Source: Dendrophyllia cribrosa (lineage: Eukaryota; Cnidaria; Anthozoa; Scleractinia; Dendrophylliidae). From it: DNA of 64,000 nt. The DNA is taken from positions 20,992,570 to 21,056,569 of the forward strand of contig JAJLRJ010000002.1 of assembly GCA_024195265.1 (NCBI GenBank), given 5' to 3'. This document shows, one piece after another, positions 22,705 to 63,945 of the stretch (its first letter is position 1; every line of letters begins with the position of its first letter). The position numbers and the translations under genes are program-made. The notes under the pieces were generated by a model. That model worked only from the letters and a program-made list of their open reading frames with translations. It made no database searches and was not told where the DNA came from.

Positions 22705-25700
22705 ATGATTGTGTTTAGTCTGTTGGTGATTTTCTATCTTCCCAGTTTTCTTTTTGATTTATATGCTAATTGCGATAAACAATTTCAGAATGAAAAGAAC
22801 GATAACTATAACGTATGTAGGCTTTCAAGGGAACGTGACGGCTCTTGTAACTACAAAAAGTTCGATTCACATGGCGACGAGCCTTGCTTGATCGGCAGAA
22901 AGGCTGGATTGACCAGAATAGATGGCGTTAAGGTAGGAATTCCAAGAAAATCAAATTTTAGTTATTTTTAAGTCTTAGTTAATTATATAAGTTAACCACA
23001 TCATGTTAAACTAAGTATTTGGGCCTTTTCTCAACCATATGAAGTAATTTTACAATCCTAAGTTAAACCGATTGTTTGAAAATAATAGAGCGCAAAACAA
23101 ACAATAAAATACTTGGATGTTCGTTAATCCACCTTTTCTCCTCTCAGAACACTTCACGAGGCCTCCCGACTACAAGTAATCTCCATTTGTAAGCCAATCA
23201 GTGCTGAGCATTGCGACATGTCTACGACAAGACCGGACATATTCCGTTCCCCAGACCCTCCCCTTTAGACATTTAAGGCTTACCTTGCCTACAAAGAACA
23301 GAACTGTGCAGAGTACTGACCATATCTGATTACGTGACGGACGCATTCGACCAGCGATCGTGCGGATTTTGCCGCTTTTGGCGCTATGCCTACACACGGA
23401 AATCAAGGGCTGGCTTCAAATCGTTGTTAGCATTAAATTAGTTTTCCTCACGACTTTGCTCAGAATGTTACCTTATTTTGGAGGCGCGACGATCGAGTGG
23501 TTAGCGCTTCGGACTTTCAATCTAAAGGTCGGTAGTTCGAGCTTCAGGTTTCGTGTTGTTTCATAAGACAAGAAACGTTGCTCCACAATCATGTGATGTC
23601 TCTCTTTTCTTTCAGGAGTATAAATTGGTACCTGCAGGAGCCCATGGGCTCCTGGTACCTGGAATTAAAGGGGGTAATTCTCAGACACTTAATGCTATTC
23701 GTTAAGCTCCGACAGTTGTGGCCCACTGTGCTCTTTACAAGACTTTACCAACCATTATCTTAACGTGTTCTGCTGATGGAATTTATCTAAAACCAACTAA
23801 GCGCGCAGATGCGCAGACCACCGACGAGGTAAACTCTGCATGGGGACCGAAGAAGCTAGACTCCGCAAAACGACCGAAGACTACCAGTTCAACGTTTTAA
23901 TCCCGTCGGTGAAATATTTGTGGTCCCCGTACAAACAATTTAGTACAGTGCTACACTGTCATTTGATTTATGTCAGGAACTGAAGTCAACCGACTTAACG
24001 TAACCATGATTAATGCCATATCTTTCTTTGCTAAAGGTTGGTCACGTTGAAGAAGTGGATCTTGGAGACGGAATAAGAAAGCGCATAACAAGAGCTATGA
24101 GACCACCTGTTTTTGGTAAGAAGATTTTTACACGCAAATTGATTTCTAAAACCCTGCATATAGTGAGCCAAAATACACAATCTTAAATAATCACTCACTT
24201 CGGTACCACGCTAAGTAATACTAATAATTAACAAGAATTTGAGAATTTAATGCTACAGTTTAGCTACCGAACTTGTTAGCTACTGAAACAACATTATGTT
24301 GATGCTTTTCTTTTGAAACCATTTCTATTTTAGGCGTGATGTTCATATTTATTTCTGTTTTATCATTTTTTCGAAGAGATCCCAAATTTCTTATCTGACG
24401 AGGAATGTGATCACATGATTCATCTGGCGGAACAAACTGGGCTCATTTCAAGTGTGGCTCGTGGAGGACTCCAGTCTCTCGATGAATTTACGATTCCCAA
24501 TATCAGAAGTAGCAACAACTTTTTCACCGTTTATTGAAATTGTTATAACATACGTTAGGACCATCTGAAATCGACTAACATGTGAAGTTTGTCCCTGTTG
24601 CACTGCAGTCCCTGGCATTGCTTTCTTTCTCTCGTACGCACATCTCCCAAAGCAAGCTCCTCTAACACCGTTGATCAGCGTCCCTCTGTGCTTCAATCTG
24701 CGCCTTATTCTTTCTTTATTTTTTTTTATCAAAAGCTCATAGCTCTCTATGGGGTACATTTGCGTGTCTTTATGCGCTGATATAGGCAAAAACTGGATTT
24801 TAATTTCGGCTGTTTTAAACCAGAATAGGTTTATGTATTTTCAATCTCTTTCATCCACTTTGAGATGCTGTTTGACAATAGTCTTAGAAAAACTCACTTT
24901 CATTTCCACACCTCTCCCCTAGCCATTAAGTTTCCGCTCGCCGTTTTATAGGCGTCACTTCCCACTATCTACACGCCCTCAAATAAACTATAGAAACGAA
25001 TTCGGTACAAATGCACACTGATTGCAATAGGAAAAGAATCCCAATGTTTTATTGACACTGATTATTTACTAAACTCCCTCAACTACAAAGTAATCAATAT
25101 TTTATAATTTCAGGTGGTACATCGGAAGGAATGACTGGATATTTTGAAGGTTTTGATGTCGACAGAGACGAAAAGGTCACGGTGGATGAGGTACTGTTAA
25201 AATATGCTTAAATACAGCCGTCCGTTGTGTTAACAAGTGCTGCTTTCACTTGAGGCAGTGAATGAGCACGAATTATCTCACTTACGTAAACACAGACAAC
25301 GCTTCCACAGATACTCAGTGCACATGCTCGATGCTTTTTCGTTTGCTTTGAGTTAAGAACGCGGGCTGAAAATGATTTTTAACATAGACACGTTTTTGGT
25401 ACACTAAGCGACACATTGTTCGGTTACGTGAACTTAATAGTTTTGCTCTACCAAATTCGATTCGCGCGGTAAAAATATAAGAAATTACAGTCAAATTTGA
25501 CCTCTCTGTTCCCTGTGGGGTATGGAAGCTACAACCAAAAGCAAAAATTTATTCAAATGATATGATATACAAGTAAGTGATATATGTTCCTATTTATCGC
25601 AGGTGGCGGCCTTTGCTAAAAGGTACCACTTCCTGATTCTAACAAAAGAAGAAACGCTGGAATTGTAAGTTTTTGTGTATTATTTTGTTGCAGTTTGTCT

Positions 25701-28112
25701 GTGATCATGAGGCTAGATCGAATGTAAATATCATTCGTTTTGAATCTCTAAAAAAACATAATAAAAAGGATATCGCACCAGGCTACAAAAATTATAACCC
25801 AATTAAATAGAATACAGTAGAATAGAATGTAGACAGTGCTACCAGGATTCTGAAGTGAAGTTAACTAAAATTGCTGTCACTCCAAACAATCCTTCATGAA
25901 ACTTGCAACACAATGTCTTTGAAAGACGAAGAAATTGGGCGTGTACGTATCACGCACCCCTCCCCTTCTCCCCACCTTTACCCCGCCCCCGCCTATTTTG
26001 CAACTTGTCTCACAACAAAAGCATACTTTGGGAATTGCAGGAAAAGTAGCTTGAGAGCAAACTCTCTTGGGAGTAAGTGTTGGGTGCGGTGGCATTCCCT
26101 CCTCACTATTCACCGCATGCTACAGCCGGAAAATTAAATTATTCGCTTCATCTTTTCGAAACGTTGCATGGTATACATATGCTACAGCCTCTAGAAGGTA
26201 TTTGCAAACAAATGCCTATCTCACAAGACGTTTAGAGACTTGGATGCTTTTTTACTGTTGGATCATGTCCTGAGATATTTCTCTTGCTGTGTCATCAGAA
26301 AGCAATGATCAGGTTTAGTAAACACTGATTATCTTGTTATGCGCCGATTTTCCGTTGCAGACTTCACAGTGTTAACGTGACGGAGTTGGACGATGGTATG
26401 TCTGATAAATTCTCTGCTTGTTGTTTTATAATTTGATCCTAACCAAGTAAGAACCTGGTAAGGGAGTTACGAGAAGGGGAATACCATGCACTATTTAAAT
26501 AATCTCTTTTTCGGTGGGCTTGGCCTATATTCAACCAAACACACTACACTCGTAACCAACATTTTAAGATTTCTTTTGCCGATAAGTTCCATTCATGTAA
26601 AGGCCGTTAAATAATAGATGTTACTTGTCAATCAAATCAAATCCAATACATTAATAAATCAATATCAACGTCCATTCTACTATCAATAGTGTCAATAGAC
26701 ATTGACCTTCGGGAAACATTCGTTAAAATACCTAGGCCCTACTCTTTGGGGCAAAATTTCACCAGAAATAAGGAAATTACCATCGTTGGATGTGTTTAAG
26801 AAAGCCATCAGGAAAGTGGATTTGCATGAATTTTTAAACAATGCATGCAAAAACTGCACGCTATGTAGTTCTTAAACTTAATTGAATTTTATCGTGTAGA
26901 ATATTTTAAGTACATTGTAATTAATATTTTAGATATTTTGGAATTTTATTTTGAACTTAATTGTATGTTATTGTGTAGAATATTTTAAGTAAATTGTAAT
27001 TGATCTTTTAGAATTTTAGATAGTGTCCTCAATTAGTGGTTTTAACTGCTATATTTTTTTATTGACACTTGAATAAAGTTATTATTATTATCATTATTAT
27101 TATTATTAATAGTAGTGTGTTATCACTTGAGTGCGACAAATAAATATTTAAAAAATAAACATGACCAAGTTATTTTTTTCTACATGACATTGTTACTGTT
27201 TCATAAAGGATTTGCTACACGGAAGGAGTTTGAGGATATGAATACCCTGGGATTAAGCGACATGTTGTCCGCAACAGTTTTATCGCATCCGCTCCATAGA
27301 GCACGATTCAGTGAGCAGACTTGGGTTAACCAAAGAGCCTTGGAAGATCCAGTGTTAGATGGAATCGTAGAAAGGTATGACTATATAATGAAACTAATAT
27401 ACCATAAGGATCATATGATATATTGAATTATGAGGGACGAATAATTAGGTTTATGTAAAACAAGAAAGGGTCATTCAGTCACAGGTGTCCGCTCACCGGT
27501 GGGCAAAAGGTGCTTGTTATGGGTATCCATAGAAGGAGCGCACACATGTGATAGTAAACAATTTTGAACACGCGCCAAGGATTAAAAAAGAAGTGTAACT
27601 CTGCCTGCGCCTGGAAAAAACTAAACTATTATAATCTTTACTTTTTGTAGTTTTCTATGAGGAGGATTCTTTTGGATATGTTATACAATATTAATAATAA
27701 TGAAAGAGAAATGAGTAAATTATCTACGATATTTTTTTCTTCCATTTCAGAGTTGTAGAACTCACAAGGCTTCCTCGAGAAATTATCTACGGAAGCGAGA
27801 GATTGCAGGTAAGTTTTACTCCATGCCAGTCGATCCCTTAATTTTAATCCCCTCTTGATCGTGATCGTGCAACGGCTATAGTGAATGATCACAGTGCGAT
27901 GCGCCATACCGTGAGCACTCAACAAACATTGTTACAAGTCTCCACGATATCAACAGCCAATTCTGATAATCATTTTCGTAACTGCGGATAGGTGTTACAG
28001 TAAAGCAATGAAGTGAATGGCCGTTTTTATACTAGAGACGCATTATCTGTCCAGACGAATAATGCGTCTGTCATGTTATGCGTCTAGTGTAAAGACGGGA
28101 CGAACAACTAGA

Positions 28113-28143
<31 letters not shown>

Positions 28144-28164
28144 AACATTTGTAGTTCGTCTGGT

Positions 28165-28197
<33 letters not shown>

Positions 28198-30626
28198 AGA
28201 CGAACTATCTTTCGAAATGCGTTTTGAACGACGCACTACGAAAGATAATTCGTCTAGACGGATAATGCGTCTCTAGTATAAAAACGGCAAATAAAATCTT
28301 CGTATTTTGTAACTAACTTCACACGAAGCGACAGGATTACATTCCATCGTACTCAACTATGCGAGAAGGTACGTGTGCCCGTCAATTGAATTCGCTCTCT
28401 CTGATTGGCTAACTTGTAAAACAAAGTTTGTTGGGTGCTCACGGTTAGGCGCGTCGCACTGTAATACACAGACTTGTACCCAGTCGCTATTAATTGGTTC
28501 TTGGGGAGAGAGAAGATTGGATACTAGGGTGAATTGAGGCGTTCCCTTGACCCTTCCCATGACACCCCGCGCGCCTCAATTCACCGTAGTATCCAATCTT
28601 CTCTCGCCCCAAGAACCAATTAATAGCGACTGGGTACGAGTCTGCTGTAATACACACCGTCAGATAAAGTATAATGTACGGCGGTGATCTGTTTCCCAAA
28701 ACGTCGGTGCTAGAATATAGAGAAGGTTGCAATATTTTAAGACCCACGTTTGGCTTAAACTGGCATTGAAGAGACTTTACATTGGAAAGGAAAGCTAACA
28801 AACTTTAGAATGTGAGCTACCATTTGCCGTTTGTCAAAAAGTGCCTTAATTAGCAAGATGATAGTGGTAGTTCGTGGAAGGTTCACTTGCATTATATTTT
28901 TGTTCAGGTTGTTCGTTATGGTGAAAATGGACATTATCACGCCCACTTTGACTCCGAAACTCATGAGAGAACGGACGCAAAGTGTTGCCATCTGCATGAA
29001 GATGTTATAGGAGTTTTTTCAAGGGGCGAGAGCTGTAGGCTTTGCAGGTAAGAATTTTATCAATCGTTGTGAACTTGGCGAGAACCTTTCTCCACTCTTT
29101 TCCTTCCATTTCCAGGCACTCTCAACCAATCAGAAGTAAAACTAATACCAATCATGACCTGCCTGCGCGCGTTTTTCCGCGCTTAGCGCCGGCTGCATCT
29201 ATTTGCTATGAGTTCTGATTGGTTCATTCATTGGTTCATTGTATTATTGGTAACTGCTCCGCAATACAATACAATACAATACAATACAATACAATACAAT
29301 GCAATGCAATCACTCTGAATACAATACAATATCATGCAATGCAAATGCAGTGCAATACAATAGTGCGAGGCAAGTTACCTTCTTGCAACGGTTTCAGAGA
29401 ATATGACTCATACACTTCTACTTTGCCGATGTCTCGTTCCACGCTGCAATTTATGTTTCTTGCAACTCGTCTCGGGACAAGTCAGCACAAAATTAAACCA
29501 CGGCACGTTAAGTTACACAACCATTGCACAGTGTACTAGCAGTGGCTTAAGCGAATTTCCCTTCTCAATCTTTCACTAGGTACATCACTATACTTTATTA
29601 CCTGAATGATGTCGAGGAAGGTGGAGAGACAGCTTTCCCAACGGCAGACAACGCTACTCTTGACATGGATGTAAGTATAGACAGAGTGATATTTCAGTTC
29701 AATGCTAAATTATATGGCGAGTTCTCTACTGAATTGGAATTTGCTCGATGCAGTATTGGTGTGGTTTCGTCTTTAGAAATAAAATTAAGTAGCACTAGAG
29801 CAGACACTTGCACCAGTTTCAATTCAATTCTTCTAAAAATCATTAATAATTCATAACAAGAATACAAAGGATACAGAATCGAGCGCAACACCACAATGAA
29901 TCGGTGCAACAGGCCTTGTGTAGCGGGACTACATATTTTCATGTTTTGTTATAAATGGGGCTTCACTGAAACTAGCTTCGCTGAAAGGAGATTCCTGTAT
30001 AAAATAAATAAATAAATAAATTCTTATTAATGAATATAATATATGCCGTCATTACCAAAATGTAAGTATAAACAGGTTCCTGACGTTTTATGACGGTTTG
30101 AATGTAGTTTGTATGGGTAAAGACTAATGACGGCGGTCACGGTTGAAAACGAAGAAACCCGACGCCAGTTTTTAAAATTGACACTTCAACTTGAAAAATT
30201 TAGGCTAAACATTTTAAGTTTCGATTCGAGAAACTGGCGCATGCGCCCTCGTGACAGTGTCCCTTTAAAGATATGTTTAAGTCATACAAAACCGTTTTGT
30301 TCAATTTTACATACGGACTAACTTTACCCTTATTTTAAAAGCAAATGACAGCCAGTCGTGGTGATTTCGACTATTACAACCTTAGCCACAATTGTCACAA
30401 GGGAAATCTAGTAGTGAGCCCACGGAAGGGAACTGCTGTCATGTGGTACAATCACTTGTTAGACGAAGAGAGTGGCTGGATGGGGCCCAGGGACGAGTAC
30501 AGTTTGCACGGCGGATGTGATATACTGAAAGGAAAAAAGTGGGTCGCAAATAACTGGATAACAGCGCCATACAAAGATGGAGCGCATATACCAAGCACAT
30601 GGCTTAAAAAGTTTGATATCATCTAG
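22705..30626 (+). CDS. P4HTM: P4HTM-like prolyl 4-hydroxylase, paralog 2 (11 exons)
   Basis: Exons: 22705-22932, 24037-24115, 24377-24508, 25114-25190, 25603-25664, 26361-26395, 27209-27374, 27751-27808, 28908-29047, 29580-29670, 30342-30626. The product is 450 residues. Exon order, most lengths and all phases equal paralog 1. The N-terminal hydrophobic segment is about residues 1-20. The EF-hand in exon 4 reads DVDRDEKVTVDE, with Glu replacing the usual Gly at loop position 6, so calcium binding may be weak. The catalytic set is complete: HFD in exon 9, His of SLHGGC and Lys of GKKW in exon 11. Exon 9 is one codon longer than in paralog 1 and adds cysteines and histidines (CCHLHED). Expected role as for paralog 1: ER-membrane Fe(II)/2-oxoglutarate prolyl hydroxylation. 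It lies 1.9 kb downstream of paralog 1, so tandem duplication is clear. Confidence 0.9.
23482..23720 (+). mobile_element. tRNA-derived SINE-like element
   Basis: GGCGCGACGATCGAGTGG TTAGCGC resembles a tRNA 5' half with A box (GAGTGGTTAGCGC), and GGTAGTTCGAGCTTC is a B-box-like block 32 bases later. A body with the palindrome-like GGTACCTGCAGGAGCC / GGCTCCTGGTACC at about 23628-23661 follows. Lies in intron 1 of P4HTM paralog 2. The exact 3' end is uncertain. Confidence 0.55.
26734..27112 (+). mobile_element. 5'-truncated non-LTR retrotransposon (LINE) tail
   Basis: One frame reads LWGKISPEIRKLPSLDVFKK and runs to a stop at about 26877, the usual C-terminus of a CR1/L2-type reverse-transcriptase ORF. 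An AT-rich 3' UTR follows with two similar blocks (AATTTTATCGTGTAGAATAT), and the element ends in an (ATT)n tail at about 27085-27112. Lies in intron 6 of P4HTM paralog 2. Confidence 0.7.
28021..28287. mobile_element. MITE related to the 92-bp minisatellite
   Basis: The inverted ends are CCGTTTTTATACTAGAGACG and CGTCTCTAGTATAAAAACGG, perfect over these 20 bases. The body repeats GACGCATTATCCGTCTAGAC and GACGAACTA words that also form the array at 15648-16280. Lies in intron 8 of P4HTM paralog 2. Confidence 0.82.
28490..28650. repeat. Imperfect inverted repeat, about 70-bp arms
   Basis: GACTTGTACCCAGTCGCTAT near 28469 and the following ATTGGTTCTTGGGGAGAGAA are complementary to the segment ending TTAATAGCGACTGGGTACGA near 28640. 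The arms also share GGATACTAGGGTGAATTGAG against CTCAATTCACCGTAGTATCC. A fold-back element is likely. Confidence 0.7.
29257..29370 (+). repeat. (ACAAT)n microsatellite with variants
   Basis: About eight TACAA/ACAAT units, then GCAAT variants. Located in intron 9 of P4HTM paralog 2. Confidence 0.85.
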
Positions 30627-30713
30627 TAGTTTAGTATGGATGACTTCATCGAACCGGCTTAAGCGACCACCACGCGATATTTGAAAAACTCTCGTGAGCG
30701 ACCACTTAATTGT

Positions 30714-31362
30714 TGGTTTCACACTACAAGCTAAGTATATCTTAAGCAAGAGCTTGACCCAAGCGCACTTGAGATTCTCAAGTAATTAACACTTCAGAAA
30801 AGTGGGGTTCACACCTGATGGAACATAAGCTGTCAATCATCATTACTATTTGCGCCGCTTCACATCTCTTTCAGTTGACTTCAGTTGTCCTATCAGTCAA
30901 GTGTCTTCTCAAGTTTGGTGTAGATCATACCTGGCCACGTACTTCCATGGTCACAAAGTGAGGCTCAAATATCTTCGTTTTAATTTCACTTGCTTGTATT
31001 CAAAATAGGTTTCAAGTGCACTTAGGATGTATTCAAAATAGGTATTCAAAATAAGTTTCAAGTGGTTCAAAATAGGTTCAAAATCGGTTCAAAATAGTTT
31101 CAAAATAGGTTCAAAATAGGTATATTCAAAATAGGTTTCAAGTATTCAAAATAGGTTTCAAGTGCACTTAGGATCACTTGACTTCAGTTGTCCTATTAGT
31201 CAAGTACCTTCTCAAGTTTGGTGTGGATCATACCTGGCGACTTACTTCCATGGTCACAAAATGGGGCTCAAGTATCTTCATTTTAATTTCACTTGCTTGC
31301 ATTCAAAATAGGTTTCAAGTGCATTTAGGATGTACTTAGAGGCCCTAGTGTGAAACCACCAA
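30714..31362. mobile_element. MITE with internal TTCAAAATAGG minisatellite
   Basis: The ends TGGTTTCACACTA and TAGTGTGAAACCA are complementary. The interior contains a long direct duplication (about 30870-31030 and 31172-31340, sharing CTTCAGTTGTCCTAT and TACTTCCATGGTCACAAA). Between them lies an irregular array of TTCAAAATAGG units at 31010-31165. Confidence 0.7.
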
Positions 31363-31651
31363 TTTGAACGACAGAAGTTGGTCGCCTTGCCAAAGGAATT
31401 ACGTAGACTTTATTTCTGATGATAACAGCGTAAATGTCATGAATCTATAGTATACGTATCGACAGAATGTTTTTGTTAAAACATCTTTCAACGAACTTAA
31501 CTATTAAAATACGAACGACAAAATGTCCGGTTCGCAAATCTGAAACATGGTCGTGGTTGCTTAATTGAGTAAGCTATTCTAGATTAAAATCGCTCTTTGT
31601 TTATTACAGTCTGTAACTTCCACTAGAGGCTCGTTTATCGTCGTGTACAGT

Positions 31652-31968
31652 GCCTGATTCTCAGATGGTCCGAGTTCGCTCGCACTCACTCCCTCCCCTC
31701 CCCGTCTGATGTCTTTTGTTTGAGGGCTTGTTCCTGACGTCATCTGACCGTTGATTAATCAGAGTACGTTCAGTCCCATTCTTGAAATTTCTGATGGAGA
31801 CAAAAACGCCCAACAACCACTCTGATTGGTGGAAGTATTCAACGGTCATTTGGCGTCAAGAAAAGAGCCCTCAAACAAACAAACAAACAAACAAACAATA
31901 AGGGCATCAGACGAGGAGAGGAGAAAGTAAGTGCTAGCTAGCGACCTCGGTCCGTCTTAGAATCAGGC
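31652..31968. mobile_element. Fold-back MITE
   Basis: The left end GCCTGATTCT and the right end AGAATCAGGC extend into imperfect arms of about 100 bases (CTGATG...GAGGGCT...TGACCGTTGA against the complement). A (CAAA)n run lies in the right arm at 31872-31898. Confidence 0.72.
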
Positions 31969-34104
31969 TACGTCTACAGAGGTTACATGTAAGTTTCCAT
32001 TAAAGTAACATTGTTCACGTAATAACTGTCACAAAAAATACATTATACCGAAGGCTGCTTTTGTTAAACTTGCAGACAACTATGGAACTCTGAAAATATA
32101 TTTCTTTCTTTCTTTTAGTTACAGTTTGTTCTAGTAATTCGAGGAAAACATGCAGATCTTCAGAATTTTTTGTGATCAAGTCAAATAAACCGATTAGTTT
32201 AGAAACGGTTTAGGAAGAGCTAGGTTTTGTTTAGTAAAGGACGTTCGCGTAAAAATATTTTTAATTTTTTTTTTATAAACCCTTTGATACAGCTAGGTAA
32301 TGAGTAACTCGTGTTAGAAATGCAAAAAAAATTGTGGCTCACCGACTTTGTTTCTAAGATAAGATAACGGAAAGGCGACCCTAATTTTGAAAATTGGTCT
32401 TTCTCACTGGATATAGCCCCAATGTCTGTTAGTCTAAAAATATTGTAAATGATTCTATAAAATGCTTCTTTCTATACCAACGTTTATACGAGTGGGTCTT
32501 TTAAGCAAATTCATTCAAATGGTGATGTCCCTTAAAGTGATGACCCTTAAAGTAAGTTAAATCTATAGCTATTAAAGCAAAGTTAACGCAACGACTACCA
32601 GCCCTTTAAATGCTTACTAGATTTCTTCTCTTGCTTGCGCGCTCGTGCATGACGTAGCATGGCGTTCCGACATGAATTGCGTGCGCAGTAAGGATGCACA
32701 TAAACAATTGCGCGAACGTCCTTAGTTCAACAAAGCTTTTTTTTTATTTTTCTAAAGGATGATAAAATGCGTTTAATTTACAACTTGTGTTGTTGACTTC
32801 AGAAAAGCACAAACGTTACGAGATTACTATCTAATAGTTTTCTTTTTAAGCGGGAAACTATTAATCGTTTATTATGTTTTTATGAACACCGATACAGTGA
32901 TCCATAAAATTGAAGCAAATATTACCACTCAAACTGAAGGATGGTAACTTGTACTGTGGTACCATGAAACGCCATTTATTGTTGGCTTTCATATGACGTC
33001 ATAAAAATTAAAAAATCTGAAGGACACGTCCTACAAAGCTGTTTCTAACATGGTATGTGGATACCAGTGTTACAATCTTTCACAAAATGTTTCAGGTTTC
33101 AACGATGTTTTGCTTCCGATTTGTAAAGGTTTTAAATGTGTCACGCAATTCGTCACGCTATTTCAGATAAGCCGTGAAAATAAACAAAATTGAACCAGTT
33201 GGAAGTTATTTTTGTATTATAGATGCTTATAAGCTGATTTATGGAACTTTTATTGAATACAATCTTTTGTGATGAGATTTTTGGTGTAATTAAGACTTTG
33301 AATTTTTGACCGCCATCTTTGTGCCCCTGAGTGGGGCACAAAGATGGCTGCTCCATATATTTTTACTAAAAATGAACAATACTGGTTCGCCTATAACTCT
33401 TGAACGTTTTGAAATCGAAATCTGTTTTTTAATGCTCTTGAATTTTGATATGACGTAAGTGAAAACCAGCAATAGCATCAGGCTACTTCATGTATCATAC
33501 ATTTATTTTTTACATACTTTACATAACTGTTTATTTAATGTTTTTATTGAAAATGATGTGGCGTTTATTTTAATTTTTTAAGTGACTATAAATTGTCATT
33601 GATTTTTACTTTCGTCAAAATTTTATAATTATCTCACTTATACATTTGGCTTTAGTTAGAGATTATTAAAATAAGATTGATGTAGTTGTAAATTGTTGCT
33701 ACTGTCATTTAGTACAAATTGCTATTATAGTGTACCATTCAGCACAGTTTTACTTCTTTTTGGATCATTAACGACTACCGTTAAGCAAGTTCAAGCAAAT
33801 TCAAGGGGGATTATTGGAGAGCAGGAAAGGGCCTTATTTAATTAAGCAGAAGAGAGGCTAAAGACGATCACTTCCAAAAAAATATATTCCATTTGACAAC
33901 TATAGTAAAAAACAAACAGCATCGATCATGATGAATGTTCCTTCACAAGGCAAAAGATATTTCATTTGGCTGATCCCATTTTAGGTTTTTATCCAATCCA
34001 AAGAATTAGATGTTATAACCACCTTAATCCGTTGTCAGTATGTTGCATTTTCCCCTTGTCTTAGCTCCAGCAACAATAACAAAAATACTGCTAAGACAAA
34101 GTTG

Positions 34105-62113
<28,009 letters not shown>

Positions 62114-63809
62114 TTTTCTGTGACCTTTTCACAGAATATCTTGCATGGAAAGCATATCATTTTAAAGATGGTCTTGAGAGCCGCAGTTAGAGAATGAATA
62201 ATTAATTCATCATGGCCGAAAGCAATCATTTATTTGTTGTACCTGTTCCTCAGGTCGGGTCCTTTCATCTTCAGTTCCAAATAAAGTACGTGGGATGCTT
62301 CACGATTTTATGTGACTAGCTTAACTTGGCTACTGTCAATACTTACTAGATAATTAGATAAATTTACTCCAGAAATAGTTTGCACTATACTTGAGGTGGA
62401 GCGGTCTAAAGCCTGCGAAATGACCAAGTACTTGAAGTGCTCTAATTGCAGGCTGGGGGCTGCTTTAATTTTAAATTTGTTTGAGGTGTAAAAAACATAC
62501 TGGGGAAGCACGTTTCATACTCTAATAGTTCTTTGAAATAAAATTACAGGCTTATATATTTTAAGCTGCTGATAAGAGAAATTGTGATCTTTCAATAATA
62601 ATTTTAATTTCATAATTCTTAAATTAAATTTAATTTTTCAATTGGAAATTGTATTAAACTACATTTTACATTAATTTCCTAATCAGTCCATTATGATGGA
62701 TCAACAAAGTTCAGAAACGTTTCTGCACCAATAAAAATGCTTATTTTAAATAGGTAAGTATAATTGTTTGATTGTTATGAAAATTTTAAATACATACTAC
62801 GGGATCCGTATCGACAATTCAATTCAGCTTGCTTTCCTTAAATCGGTCAAATAATTTCCATACAATTTCAATAGATCCGAAATGTTTAAAATGTTTTTAT
62901 ATTTTGGGTTATATTAAATTTTGTTTTGTTAACTTCATTATTATCTTCGGAAGGGCATTTTCAGGGATTTGTCGATTGGACGGAATCTCGCTTTTTCCGA
63001 ATGGATTTGCCTTATAATTTGAAGCACCCAAGGTTGAAAAAGACTCCAAATGTAGTGGTAAGTAGCCTGCAGTGTAGGCGTTCTATGGCGAACGAATGCT
63101 TTTTGAATTCGAATTCGTTCGTAAGCTCGTCTGCCATTTTGGATTCCCAAAACGTAGGGGCAAATTAAAGGGAGCGGGAATGGGGGCGAGGGAGAGGGCA
63201 TTTTTCTTTTACTCTCCCCAATCTTACTCTAATTTCATATTCCAGGATGGCGCCCAGAAATGAGGCGAAGAACTAAGCGCTTGATCATCACAAAATACAC
63301 CGGCACTACAGGCTAAGTGGTAAGCAGCAAGCTTGATTGCAATAATACAATCAGTGAACTCAATACGGTGTAAGAAGGAATGATATGTAAGAGTTCTAGG
63401 CATTGATAAAATGAAAATTCATACGAAGCCTTCTCGAATGCCGACTTAATACAAAAAGCCAGTAACCTTATCGCGTTCGAAGAACGCAATCCTAATTTCG
63501 TGTTGGTTGTCCTGTGGTTTATGTGCAGTAAAATTTGAGATTTTTTGGTAGACGGTCTTCCAAATGGCCGCCCCTATTGTTTTTTTTCAGGGGCTCATTT
63601 CCGCCGGAAATTCCTTCGAACGCGTCTCCATAAACTGTGATTACTGCTAGTATTTTGGGGCAGGGGATTATGCCTGAAATATTTATTTATTTATTTATCG
63701 GTAGAGTTTTTTTTTCGGGGGAAGAGGCTCATGTTCGAAAGGCGGAGGCAGGTATTATTGGTAAGGAGGGAGTCGGACTCAAAAATAAATTAAAAACAAA
63801 AATCCAGTG
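62114..63809. other. Upstream region of P4HTM paralog 3
   Basis: No gene is supported. Bases just right of 62113 should hold the promoter (minus strand). A run of low-complexity AT sequence lies at 62570-62680. From 63300 the sequence is the second copy of the block found at 40783-41563. Confidence 0.4.
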
Positions 63810-63945
63810 CGCCCGATATGGGACTTGAACCCACGACCCTCAGATTAAATGTCTGATGCTCTACCGACTGAGCTAACCGGGCTCACTTGAAATCAAAGTT
63901 TCCTTGATATAATTATATGCCTCTCTCAGAACTAAAACTATGAAG
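63300..63945. repeat. Duplicated block around tRNA-Lys, copy 2
   Basis: Same order and orientation as 40783-41563: the GTGAACTCAATACGGTGTAAG block, then the tRNA-Lys and its flank TTTCCTTGATATAATTATAT. The middle differs. Confidence 0.7.
63810..63882 (-). pseudogene. tRNA-Lys (TTT) copy with A33, probably inactive
   Basis: Arms equal the tRNA-Lys at 41432 except for two changes. The anticodon loop reads CATTTAA instead of CTTTTAA, so the universal U33 is A. One change is also seen in the T-arm region (ACCCACGACC versus ACCCATGACC on the plus strand). Loss of U33 would impair decoding. Confidence 0.75.

Larger units (their letters stand above)
30627..34104. other. Spacer between convergent P4HTM paralogs 2 (+) and 3 (-)
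   Basis: No gene is supported. It holds two MITE-like elements (30714-31362 and 31652-31968), listed separately. 33312-33347 is a perfect hairpin (GCCATCTTTGTGCCCC, loop TGAGT, then the complement). The rest is AT-rich and includes the 3' flanks of both genes. Confidence 0.5.

Noticed and set aside
29219..29539. 106-codon frame with repeated Asn-Thr-Ile-Gln
   Set aside because: Translation of the (ACAAT)n microsatellite.
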